Shown here: positions 23,500-33,539 of the stretch, in pieces
Numbering within the stretch: the first letter of the stretch is position 1
Layout: every line of letters starts with the position of its first letter
NCBI GenBank assembly: GCA_017979445.1
Contig: CM030714.1
Span: 16,239,892 to 16,303,891, forward strand
Source of the DNA: Akebia trifoliata
Lineage: Eukaryota; Streptophyta; Magnoliopsida; Ranunculales; Lardizabalaceae
Direction of reading: 5' to 3'
DNA: 64,000 bases
Position numbers and translations under genes: made by a program
Notes under the pieces: model-generated
The model's database searches: none
Told to the model about the DNA's origin: nothing
Seen by the model: the letters and a program-made list of their open reading frames with translations, nothing else

Positions 23500-23858
23500 G
23501 GGAACAGTTCAACGGCCCTAAAGTTTGCCAAATATTTTTCAAAACATGGGTAAGAATTTTTTAAATGAGCTGATTTTTTGTGAGGATGATCTCTATGATG
23601 AGGAGATCATCCTCCCCAAAAATCAGCCTATTCCAAAACTTCTAACCTCATCAAAGGTGATTTACAAAAATTGGACGGTCCATGATTCTTCAATTTGTAA
23701 ACTAGGGTTAGAAATTTCAAAATTAGCTGGTTTTTGGAAAGGATGATCTCTTCACCATAAAGATTATCCTCACAAAAAATCAGCTCATTCTAAAGCTTCT
23801 AACCCATGTTTTGAAAAATGTTTGGCACAAAAACTTTAGGACTGCTGAACCGCTCCCA
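23500..23858 (+). mobile_element. TA-MITE unit 2
   Basis: 359 bp. Ends GGGAACAGTTCAACGGCCC / GCTGAACCGCTCCC. Two diverged hairpin cores with the spacer in forward orientation. Confidence 0.85.
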
Positions 23859-23881
23859 TATATATATATATATATATATAT

Positions 23882-24228
23882 AGAACAACGTTCCTAAGAC
23901 TCATATTGGGACTCACATTGTGACACACCGTTTTTCTTATATGGGAAAAAATATTTGGAATGGGCTGATTTTTTGTGAGGATGATCTCTATGGTGAGGAG
24001 ATCATCCTTGCCAAAAATCAGCTCATTATGAAACTTCTAGACCATCCAATTTTTGTAAATCAATTTTGATTAGTTAGAAGTTTTGGAATGAGATGATTTT
24101 TTTTCCAGGATGATCCCCTCATCACAGAGATCATCCTCACAAAAAATCAGCTCATTACAAACATTTTTGCCCATATAAGACAAAACGGTGTGTCGCAATG
24201 TGAGTCTCAATATGAGTCTTAGGAACGT

Positions 24229-24231
<3 letters not shown>
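23882..24231 (-). mobile_element. TA-MITE unit 3 (C-type ends)
   Basis: 350 bp. Ends GTTCCTAAGACTCAT...GCGACACACCG type and complement. Two hairpin cores; shortened spacer in reverse orientation. Confidence 0.85.
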
Positions 24232-24269
<38 letters not shown>

Positions 24270-24271
<2 letters not shown>

Positions 24272-24648
24272 GTCAGGTTCAAAGGACAACCATTTCTACA
24301 CACATATAGACAACGTGTTTTGTCTTATATGGGCAAAAATGTTTGGAATGGGCTGATTTTTTGTGAGGATGATCTCTGTGATGAGGAGATCATCCTTGCC
24401 AAAAATCAGCTCATTATGAAACTTCTAGACCGTCCAATTTTTGTTGAAAAATTATAGACCGTCCAATTTTTGTAAATCAATTTTGATGGGGTTAAAGTTT
24501 TGGAATGAGATGATTTTTTGCCAGGATGATCCCCTCATCACAGAGATCATCCTCACAAAAAATCAGTCCATTCCAAACATTTCGCCCATATAAGACAACA
24601 CACGTTGTCTATATGTGTGTAGAAATGGTTATCCTTTGAACCTAACCC
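24270..24648 (-). mobile_element. TA-MITE unit 4 (B-type ends)
   Basis: 379 bp. Ends GGGTCAGGTTCAAAGGACAA and complement ending CCTAACCC; subterminal ACACACATATAGACAACGTG inverted at the other end. The spacer holds a duplicated gaccgtccaattttt segment. Confidence 0.88.
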
Positions 24649-24662
24649 TATATATATATATA

Positions 24663-25038
24663 GGGAATGTTCAGCACCCTAAGTTTACCACACACTTTAC
24701 AAACGTTTTTTGTCCTACATGGGTTAGAAGTTTTGGAATGGGCTGAGTTTTGGTGAGGATGATCTCTATGATTAGAAGATCCTCCTCCCCAAAAATCAGC
24801 CCATTCCGAAATGTTTAGCCCCATGTTTACACGTTGAAAAATCGTGGACCGTCCATTTTTTGCAAACCATTTTTGATGGGGTTAGAAGTTTTGGAATGAG
24901 CTGATTTTTGGTGAGGATGATCTCCTCACCATAGAGATCATCCTCACCAAAAATCAGCCCATTCCAAAACTTCTAACCCTGTAAGACAAAACACGTTGTT
25001 AAAGTGTGTGGTAAAGCTTAGGGTGCTGAACGGGACCC
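24663..25038 (-). mobile_element. TA-MITE unit 5 (A-type ends)
   Basis: 376 bp. Ends GGGAATGTTCAGCACCCTAA / GGTGCTGAACGGGACCC with subterminal TTACCACACACTTTA inverted. Two hairpin cores; reverse spacer. Confidence 0.9.
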
Positions 25039-25054
25039 ATATATATATATATAT

Positions 25055-25311
25055 GGATCAGGTTGTCTCTATGTGGTAAAAACTTTCTAACCCCATCAAA
25101 ATAATTTACAAAAAATGGACGGTCCACGATTTTTCAACGTGTAAACATGGGGCTAAACATTTTGGAATGGGCTGATTTTTGGGGAGGATGATCTTCTAAT
25201 CATAGAGATCATCCACACCAAAAATCAGCTCATTCCAAAACTTCTAACCCATGTAGGACAAAAAACGTTTGTTAAAGTGTGTGGTAAAACTTAGGGTGCT
25301 GAACATTTCCC
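25055..25311 (+). mobile_element. TA-MITE unit 6 (B/A chimera, one core lost)
   Basis: 257 bp. The left end GGATCAGGTTGTCTC is B-type and the right end GGTGCTGAACATTTCCC is A-type. The left hairpin core is reduced to its last arm, and the right core is complete. Confidence 0.85.
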
Positions 25312-25332
25312 TATATATATATATATATATAT

Positions 25333-25665
25333 GGATCAGGTTCAAACGACAACCATTTCAACACACATAGAGACAACGTGTTTTGTCTTATATGGGAAAA
25401 AATGTTTGGAATGGGCTGATTTTTTGTGAGGATGATCTCTGTGATGAGAAGATCATCCTTGCCAAAAATCAGCTCATTATGAAACTTCTAGACCGTCCAA
25501 TTTTTGTTGAAAAATTTTAGACCGTCCAATTTTTGTAAATCAATTTTGATGGGGTTACAAGTTTTGGAATTGGATGATTTTTTGCCAGGATGATCCCCTC
25601 ATCACAGAGATCATCCTCACAAAAAATCAGCTCATTTTGCCCATATAAGACAAAACACGTTGTCT
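25333..25665 (-). mobile_element. TA-MITE unit 7 (B-type, right end truncated)
   Basis: 333 bp. Starts GGATCAGGTTCAAACGACAA and stops inside the right terminal arm at ACACGTTGTCTATATA, where a TA tract takes over. Confidence 0.85.
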
Positions 25666-25688
25666 ATATATTATATATATTATATATA

Positions 25689-26069
25689 GGGAAATGTTCA
25701 GCACCCTAAGTTTTACCACACACTTTAAAAACGGTTTTTTGTCCTACATGGGTTAGAAGTTTTGGAATGAGCTGATTTTTGGTGAGGATGATCTCTATGA
25801 TTAGAAGATCATCCTCCCCAAAAATCAGCCCATTCCGAAATGTTTAGCCCCATGTTTACACGTTGAAAAATTGTGGACCGTCCATTTTTTGTAAATCAAT
25901 TTTGATGGGGTTAGAAGTTTTGGAATGAGCTGATTTTTGGTGAGGATGATCTCCTCACCATAGAGATCATCCTCACCAAAAATCAGCTCATTCCGAAACT
26001 TCTAACCCATGTAAGACAAAACGCGTTTGTTAAAGTGTGTGGTAAAACTAAGGGTGGCGAACAGGACCC
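25689..26069 (-). mobile_element. TA-MITE unit 8 (A-type)
   Basis: 381 bp. Ends GGGAAATGTTCAGCACCC / GGCGAACAGGACCC. Two complete hairpin cores; reverse spacer. Confidence 0.9.
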
Positions 26070-26074
26070 TATAT

Positions 26075-26109
<35 letters not shown>

Positions 26110-26454
26110 GGAAATGTTCAACACCAAACATTTTGACAAACATTTTTCAAAACATGGGTTAGAAGTTTTGGAATGAGCTGATTTTTGGTGAAGATGATCT
26201 CTACGGTGAAGAGATCATCATTACCAAAAATCAGCTCATTCCAAAACTTCTAACCCCATCAAAAATGGTTTACAAAAAATGGACGGTCCACAATTTTTCA
26301 ACTTGTAAACCTGGGGCTAAAAGTTTTGGAATGGGCTGATTTTTGGTGATGATGATATCCTCACCGTAGAGATCATCATCACCAAAAATCAGCCCATTCC
26401 AAAACTTCTAACCCATGTAGGACAAAAATGATTGGCTAAAATGTTGGCCAACCC
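26110..26454 (+). mobile_element. TA-MITE unit 9 (D-type)
   Basis: 345 bp. Left end GGAAATGTTCAACACCAAAC with ATTTTGACAAACATTTTTC. The right end GGCTAAAATGTTGGCCAACCC is diverged. Two cores. Confidence 0.85.
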
Positions 26455-26469
26455 TATATATATATATAT

Positions 26470-26678
26470 GGGTAGCGTTCAATGACCAACTTTTTAGCAA
26501 ACTTTTTGGCAAAACATTTTTCAAACACGAGTTAGAAGTTTTGGAATGGGCTGATTTTTGGTGAGGATGATCTCCTCACCGTAGAGATCATCCTCACCAA
26601 AAATCGATCCATTCTAAAACTTCCAACTCATGTTTTGAAAAATGTTTTGCCAAAAAGCTTGCCATTGAACGCTACCCT
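26470..26678. mobile_element. TA-MITE unit 10 (E-type, single hairpin)
   Basis: 209 bp. Ends GGGTAGCGTTCAATG and CATTGAACGCTACCC are perfect inverted repeats. Only one hairpin core and no spacer: the minimal unit of the family. Confidence 0.9.
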
Positions 26679-26698
26679 ATATATATATATATATATAT

Positions 26699-27073
26699 GG
26701 GTCCCTTTCAGCAACAAACATTTTGACAAACATTTTGGCAAAACATTTTTCAAAACATGGGTTAGAGGTTTTGGAATGGGCTGATTTTTGGTGAGGATGA
26801 TCTCTACGGTGAGGAGATCATCCTCATCAAAAATCAGCCCATTCCAAAACTTCTAGCCCCATGTTAACAGGTTGAAAAATCGTGGACCGTCCATTTTTTG
26901 TAAACCATTTTTGATAGGTTAGAAGTTTTGGAATGGGCTGATTTTTGGTGATGATGATCTATTCCCTGTAGAGATCATCCTCACCAAAAATCAGCCCATT
27001 CCAAAACCTGTAACCCATATTTTCAAAAATGTTTTGCCAAAATGTTTGTCAAAATGTTTGTTGCTGAACATTT

Positions 27074-27076
<3 letters not shown>
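26699..27076 (-). mobile_element. TA-MITE unit 11 (D-type)
   Basis: 378 bp. Left GGGTCCCTTTCAGCAACAAA, right TTTGTTGCTGAACATTTCCC. Two cores; reverse spacer. Confidence 0.88.
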
Positions 27077-27110
<34 letters not shown>

Positions 27111-27114
<4 letters not shown>

Positions 27115-27491
27115 CCCGTTCGCCACCCTTAGTTTTACCACACACTTTAACAAACGCGTTTTGTCTTACATGGGTTAGAAGTTTTGGAATGAGCTGATTT
27201 TTGGTGAGGATGATCTCCTCGGTGAGGAGATCATCCTCACCAAAAATCAGCTCATTCCAAAACTTCTAACCCCATCAAAATTGACTTACAAAAAATGGAC
27301 GGTCCACGATTTTTCAACCTGTAAACATGGGGCTAAACATTTCGGAATGGGCTGATTTTTGGGGAGGATGATCTTCTAATCATAGAGATCATCCTCACCA
27401 AAAATCAGCCCATTCCAAAACTTCTAACCCATGTAAGACAAAAAACATTTGTTAAAGTGTGTGGTAAAACTTAGGGTGCTGAACATTTCCC
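27111..27491 (+). mobile_element. TA-MITE unit 12 (A-type)
   Basis: 381 bp. GGGTCCCGTTCGCCACCC left, GGTGCTGAACATTTCCC right. Two cores; the first has a near-perfect loop CTCCTCGGTGAGGAG. Confidence 0.92.
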
Positions 27492-27535
27492 ATATATATA
27501 TATATATAATATATATATATATATATAATATATAT

Positions 27536-27916
27536 GGGTCCCGTTCGCCACACTTAGTTTTACCACACACTTTAACAAACGCGTTTTGTCTTACATGGGT
27601 TAGAAGTTTCGGAATGAGCTGATTTTTGCTGAGGATGATCTCTATGGTGAGGAGATCATCCTCACCAAAAATCAGCTCATTCCAAAACTTCTAACCCCAT
27701 CAAAATTGATTTACAAAAAATGGACGGTCCACGATTTTTCAACGTGTAAACATGGGGCTAAACATTTCGGAATGGGCTGATTTTTGGGGAGGATGATCTT
27801 CTAATCATAGAGATCATCCTCACCAAAAATCAGCTCATTCCAAAACTTCTAACCCATATAGGACAAAAAACGTTTGTTAAAGTGTGTGGTAAAACTTAGG
27901 GTGCTGAACATTTCCC
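27536..27916 (+). mobile_element. TA-MITE unit 13 (A-type)
   Basis: 381 bp. Almost identical to unit 16 (only a handful of base differences by eye), including the shared private change TTTTTGCTGAGG in the first core. Confidence 0.93.
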
Positions 27917-27931
27917 TATATATATATATAT

Positions 27932-28312
27932 GGGAAATGTTCAGCACCCTAAGTTTTACCACACACTTTAACAAACGTTTTTTGTCTTACATGGGTTAGA
28001 AGTTTTGGAATGGGCTGATTTTTGGTGAGGATGATCTCTATGATTAGAAGATCATCCTCCCCAAAAATCAGCCCATTCCGAAATGTTTAGCCCCATGTTT
28101 ACACGTTGAAAAATCGTGGACCGTCCATTTTTTGTAAATCATTTTTGATGGGGTTAGAAGTTTTGGAATGAGCTGATTTTTGGTGAGGATGATCTCCTCA
28201 CCATAGAGATCATCCTCAGCAAAAATCAGCCCATTCCAAAATTTCTAACCCATGTAAGACAAAACACATTTGTTAAAGTGTGTGGTAAAACTTAGGGTGC
28301 TGAACGGGACCC
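27932..28312 (-). mobile_element. TA-MITE unit 14 (A-type)
   Basis: 381 bp. GGGAAATGTTCAGCACCC left, GGTGCTGAACGGGACCC right. Essentially an inverted copy of units 12/13/16. Confidence 0.92.
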
Positions 28313-28326
28313 TATATATATATATA

Positions 28327-28712
28327 GGGTAGCGTTCAATGGCAAGCTTTTTGGCAAAACATTTTTCAAAACATGAGTTGGAAGTTTTAGAATGGACCGA
28401 TTTTTGGTGAGGATGATCTCTACGGTGAGGAGATCATCCTCACCAAAAATCAGCCCATTCCAAAACTTCTAACCCATGTTTACAAGTTGAAAAATCGTGG
28501 ACTGTCCAATTTTTGTAAACTATTTTTGATGGACGGTCCACGATTTTTCAACTTGTAAACATGGGGTTAGAAGTTTTGGAATAGGCTGATTTTTGGTGAT
28601 GATGATCTCCTCACCGTAGAGATCATCTTCACCAAAAATCAGCCCATTCCAAAACTTCTAACTCAAGTTTTGAAAAATGTTTTACCAAAAAGTTTGCCAT
28701 TGAACGTGACCC
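28327..28712. mobile_element. TA-MITE unit 15 (E-type, palindromic spacer)
   Basis: 386 bp. Ends GGGTAGCGTTCAATGGC / GCCATTGAACGTGACCC. The spacer contains both orientations head to head: GTTTACAAGTTGAAAAATCG...CGATTTTTCAACTTGTAAAC, making a third internal hairpin. Confidence 0.9.
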
Positions 28713-28725
28713 TATATATATATAT

Positions 28726-29106
28726 GGGTCCCGTTCGCCACCCTTAGTTTTACCACACACTTTAACAAACGCGTTTTGTCTTACATGGGTTAGAAGTTTC
28801 GGAATGAGCTGATTTTTGCTGAGGATGATCTCTATGGTGAGGAGATCATCCTCACCAAAAATCAGCTCATTCCAAAACTTCTAACCCCATCAAAATTGAT
28901 TTACAAAAAATGGACGGTCCACGATTTTTCAACGTGTAAACATGGGGCTAAACATTTCGGAATGGGCTGATTTTTGGGGAGGATGATCTTCTAATCATAG
29001 AGATCATCCTCACCAAAAATCAACTCATTCCAAAACTTCTAACCCATGTAGGACAAAAAACGTTTGTTAAAGTGTGTGGTAAAACTTAGGGTGCTGAACA
29101 TTTCCC
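28726..29106 (+). mobile_element. TA-MITE unit 16 (A-type)
   Basis: 381 bp. Near-identical to unit 13, 810 bp further left edge to edge; see that entry. Confidence 0.93.
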
Positions 29107-29121
29107 TATATATATATATAT

Positions 29122-29485
29122 GGAAATGTTTAGCAACAAACATTTTGACAAAACATTTTTCAAAATATGGGCTAGAGGTTTTGGAATGAGCTGTTTTTGG
29201 TGAGGATGATCTCTACGATGAGGAGATCATCATCACCAAAAATCAGCCCATTCCAAAACTTCTAACCCATCAAAAATGGTTTACAAAAAATGGATGGTCC
29301 ACAATTTTTCAACTTGTAAACATGGGGCTAGAAGTTTTGAAATGGGTTGATTTTTGGTGAGGATGATCTCCTCACCGTAGAGATCATCCTCACTAAAAAT
29401 CAGCCCATTCCAAGACCTCTAACCCATGTTTTGAAAAATGTTTTGCCAAAATGTTTGTCAAAATGTTTGTTGCTGAACGAGACCC
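29122..29485 (+). mobile_element. TA-MITE unit 17 (D-type)
   Basis: 364 bp. GGAAATGTTTAGCAACAAAC left, GTTTGTTGCTGAACGAGACCC right. Two cores; forward spacer. Confidence 0.88.
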
Positions 29486-29505
29486 ATATATATATATATA
29501 TATAT

Positions 29506-29884
29506 GGTCCCGTTCCCCACCCTAAGCTTTACCCTACACTTTAACAAATGTGTTTTGTCCTACATGTGTTAGAAGTTTTGGAATGGGCTGATTTTTGGTG
29601 AGGATGATCTTTATGGTGAGGAGATCATCCTCGCCAAAAATCAGTTCATTTCAAAACTTCTAACCCCATCAAAAATGGTTTACAAAAAATGGACGATTCA
29701 CGATTTTTCAATTTGTAAACATGGGGTTAAAATTTTCAGAATTGGCTGATTTTTGGTGAGGATGATCTTCTAATCATAGAGGTCAGACTCACCAAAAATC
29801 AGCTCATTCCAAAACTTCTAACCCATGTAGGACAAAACATGTTTGTTAAAGTGTAGGGTAAAGCTTAGGGTGCTGAACATTTCC
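29506..29884 (+). mobile_element. TA-MITE unit 18 (A-type)
   Basis: 379 bp. GGTCCCGTTCCCCACCCTAA left, GGTGCTGAACATTTCC right. The second core is diverged (gaggtcagac in place of gagatcatcc). Confidence 0.88.
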
Positions 29885-29898
29885 ATATATATATATAT

Positions 29899-30254
29899 GA
29901 TGGCGTTATTACGACCCCCTTTGCGACACACCATTTTGTCTTATATGAGCAAAAATGTTTGGAATGGGCTGATTTTTTGTGAGGATGATCTCTGTGATGA
30001 GGGGATCATCCTAGCAAAAAATCATCTCATTCCAAAACTTCTAACCCCATCAAAATTGATTTACAAAAATTGGACGGTCTAAAATTTTTTAACTTGTAAA
30101 CATGGGGCTAGAAGTTTCATAATGAGCTGATTTTTGACAAGGATGATCTCCTCACCATAGAGATCATCCTCACAAAAAATCAGCCCATTCCAAACATTTT
30201 TGCCCATATAAGACAAAATGGTGTGTCGCAAAGGGAGTCGTAATAACCCGACCC
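29899..30254 (+). mobile_element. TA-MITE unit 19 (C-type)
   Basis: 356 bp. GATGGCGTTATTACGACCCC left, GTCGTAATAACCCGACCC right, with subterminal TTGCGACACACC inverted. Two cores. Confidence 0.9.
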
Positions 30255-30290
30255 ATAAATATATATATATCTATATATATATATATATAT

Positions 30291-30701
30291 GGGGTGGTTC
30301 AAGGGCCATATGAGAAAACATATGAAAAAACTTTCATTTTTCAAAATAAGAGTTAGAGGTTTTGGATTGAGCTGATTTTTTGCAAGGATGGTCACTATGA
30401 TGAAAAGATCATCCTCACAAAAAATCAGCTCAATCAGAAACTTCTAAATCCATCAAAAGTGATTGACAAATTAGTAATAAAAATTGGTAAAAAATCGACG
30501 GTCCACATTCTAAATCACTTTTAATGGGGTTAGAAGTTTCAGATTGGGCTGATTTTTTATTTTTTTGGATGATCTTCCCATCATAGAGATCATCCTCACA
30601 AAAAATCAACTCAATCCAAAATTTCTAACCCATATTTTAAAATTTTATTAAAAACGAAAGTTTTTACATATGTTTTCTCATATGGCCCTTGAACCTGACC
30701 C
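30291..30701 (+). mobile_element. TA-MITE unit 20 (F-type, diverged)
   Basis: 411 bp. Ends GGGTGGTTCAAGGGCCATAT and ATATGGCCCTTGAACCTGACCC, unlike the other classes. The cores and spacer are the most diverged, so this looks like an older lineage. Confidence 0.85.
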
Positions 30702-30711
30702 TATATATATA

Positions 30712-31095
30712 GGACAGCGTTATTACGACCCCTATTACGACTCACATTGCGACACACCGTTTGTTTGTCTAACATGGGCAAAAATATTTGGAATGGGCTG
30801 ATTTTTTGTGAGGATGATCTCTGTGATGAGGGGATCATCCTGGCAAAAAATCATCCCATTCCAAAACTTCTAACCCCATCAAAATTGATTTACAAAAATT
30901 GGACGGTTTAAAATTTTTCAACTTGTAAACATGGGGCAAGAGATTTCATAATGAGCTAATTTTTGGCAAGGATGATCTCCTCACCATAGAGATCATCCTC
31001 ACAAAAAATCAGCCCATTCCAAACATTTTTGCCCATATAAGACAAAACGATGTGTCGCAATGTAAGTCATAATGTGAGTCTACGGAACCCGACCC
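30712..31095 (+). mobile_element. TA-MITE unit 21 (C-type)
   Basis: 384 bp. GGACAGCGTTATTACGACCC left, GAACCCGACCC right. Two cores; forward spacer. Confidence 0.88.
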
Positions 31096-31119
31096 ATATA
31101 TATATATATATAATATATA

Positions 31120-31229
31120 GGATAGCGTTATTACGACCCCTATTACGACTCACATTGCGACACACCGTTTGTCTTATATGGGCAAAAATATTTGGAATGG
31201 ACTGATTTTCTGTGAGGATGATCTCTGTA
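31120..31229. mobile_element. TA-MITE unit 22 (C-type, left 110 bp only)
   Basis: Matches the left part of unit 21 (GGATAGCGTTATTACGACCC...) and stops in the loop of the first hairpin. An AAATA/TA tract follows, so the break point is the hairpin apex. Confidence 0.85.
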
Positions 31230-31278
31230 CAATAAATAAATAAATATATATATATATATATAATATATATATATATAT

Positions 31279-31658
31279 GGGTCACGTTATTACGACCCCC
31301 TTTTGGACCCCCTTTGCGACACACCTTTTTGTCTTATATGGGCAAAAATGTTTGGAATGGGCTGATTTTTTGTGAGGATGATCTCTATGGTGAGGGGATC
31401 ATCCTGGCAAAAAATCATCCATTCCAAAACTTCTAGACCGTCCGATTTTTGTTGAAAAATTATAGACCGTCCAATTTTTGTAAATCAATTTTGATGGGGT
31501 TAGAAGTTTTGGAATGGGATGATTTTTTGCCAGGATGATCCCCTCACCATAGAGATCATCCTCACAAAAAATCAGCCCATTCCAAACATTTTTGCCCATA
31601 TAAGACAAAAAGGTGTGTCGCAAAGGGGGTCCAAAAGGGGGTCGTAATAACGCGACCC
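31279..31658 (-). mobile_element. TA-MITE unit 23 (C-type)
   Basis: 380 bp. GGGTCACGTTATTACGACCC left and GGGTCGTAATAACGCGACCC right form TIRs of about 50 bp including GGACCCCCTTTGCGACACACC. Near-identical to unit 24. Confidence 0.93.
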
Positions 31659-31701
31659 TATATAATATATATATATATTATATATATATATATATATATA
31701 T

Positions 31702-32077
31702 GGGTCACGTTATTACGACCCCCTTTTGGACCCCCTTTGCGACACACCTTTTTGTCTTATATGGGCAAAAATGTTTGGAATGGGCTGATTTTTTGTGAGG
31801 ATGATCTCTATGGTGAGGGGATCATCCTGGAAAAAAATCATCCCATTCCAAAACTTCTAGACCGTCCGATTTTTGTTGAAAAATTATAGACCGTCCATTT
31901 TTGTAAATCAATTTTGATGGGGTTAGAAGTTTTGGAATGGGATGATTTTTTGCCAGGATGATCCCCTCACCATAGAGATCATCCTCACAAAAAATCAGCC
32001 CATTCCAAACATTTTTGCCCATATAAGACAAAAAGGTGTGTCGCAAAGGGGGTCCAAAAGGGGGTCGTAATAACGCG

Positions 32078-32081
<4 letters not shown>
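31702..32081 (-). mobile_element. TA-MITE unit 24 (C-type)
   Basis: 380 bp. Near-identical to unit 23 and in the same orientation, separated by 43 bp of TA-rich DNA. Confidence 0.93.
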
Positions 32082-32112
<31 letters not shown>

Positions 32113-32114
<2 letters not shown>

Positions 32115-32480
32115 GTCGGGTTCCTGCAACACACATATAGACAACGTGTTTGTCTTATATGGGCAAAAATGTTTGGAATGGGCTGATTTTTTGTGAGGAT
32201 GATCTCTGTGATGAGGGGATCATCCTGGAAAAAAATCATCCCATTCCAAAACTTCTAACCCCATCAAAATTGATTTACAAAAATTGGACGGTCTAAAATT
32301 TTTCAACAAAAATTGGCCGGTCTAGAAGTTTCATAATGAGCTGATTTTTGGCAAGGATGATCTCCTCACCACAGAGATCATCCTCACAAAAAATCAGCCC
32401 ATTCCAAACATTTTTGCCCATATAAGACAAAACGCGTTGTCTATATGTGTGTTGAAATGGTTGTCGTTTGAACCTGACCC
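32113..32480 (+). mobile_element. TA-MITE unit 25 (B-type)
   Basis: 368 bp. GGGTCGGGTTCCTGCAACAC left (shortened arm), GTCGTTTGAACCTGACCC right. Last unit of the array. Confidence 0.88.
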
Positions 32481-33539
32481 TATTTGTATATATATAAAGT
32501 AGTGGTGAACTTTCCACTAATCTCCCCTCCCAAAGCTAAGGCTTATCTTGTTTTCTTCTACATTTCATAAATTATTTTATTTATTTTTGTTTTAGAAAAA
32601 TATTATATCACCATAAGTTAAAATGTGTCTATCAAGCACTCTGTATGTGTGTCAGGACACCGACACAAGTGTCCAATCATTGTCAAATCAAGCAATTTGT
32701 CTCTCTTGTCATCAGATATTTCACAATATGCATAATATAACACTCGACATAATTGTACCAATATATGCAGTGAGTTATCAATGATATCTACAAGAAAGCA
32801 AAGATATAAAATAAAAAATGTAAGAAAAAATTAAACCTACGTTCCTCCCTGATTGATCGACAAATTTACCCAATACCAGTCTTGACATGCATGTTTAAAC
32901 CCAATTATTGATTATGTACAAACTAACATGTATACAACTTCCAATTTCAACAAAGTCCTACCATGCTTGAAGAATCCTGCCTAACATAAACCTATTAAGT
33001 TTCAATGCTGGCCATGCTTCTCAATCGTTTACTAGTCATATGATACCAATTTAAAATGTAAAAAAAGAAGCATTAGGCCAACCATTCCAACATTCCATGC
33101 AAGGCTTAAAATTCATAATGAAGAAATGTTTGGGTCAAGGAAACGAGCATTTCCTAGATCGATACCGTATCAGCCAATGCATTTTGATATATACATTCCT
33201 GAAACAATCAATGTTTTGCTGTCAATGTTTCATATTGGTTCTCAAGTGAGATAACCCAAGTAAATTTTTTGGTAAATCTACAAGATCAGATCTCGAGATA
33301 GGCAATATATTGACATCATAACACAATCCATGCAAATACATGTATATAAATAGTGCAAATGACAACAAGATCTATCACTTGGAATTGATTCTACAAAACA
33401 CCATATCCATCCAAGAGATGAACCCAAGCAAGCCGAATAACAGAATAGAAACAAGGGTTCAAACCAGACAAAACCACCTTAAAGAACACACATCTAGGTA
33501 AACATTAGTCAGAGCCCACTATAATACCTTTAGCCCTTT
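32481..33539. other. No gene seen; 3' flank of the RTNLB gene
   Basis: AT-rich intergenic DNA between the MITE array and the RTNLB stop codon. It presumably includes the RTNLB 3' UTR (just below 33540). No repeat structure recognised. Confidence 0.5.

Noticed and set aside
23086..32480. CRISPR-like array of regularly spaced repeats
   Set aside because: The repeated parts are 100-bp hairpins with related spacers and TA tracts in a plant genome; there are no unique spacers and no cas genes.
24070..32517. Family of small proteins containing MGKNVWNGLIFCEDDL
   Set aside because: The same frame appears on both strands because the hairpin arms are complementary. Frames are short, run into TA tracts (Tyr-Ile repeats), and lack promoter or conserved start context.
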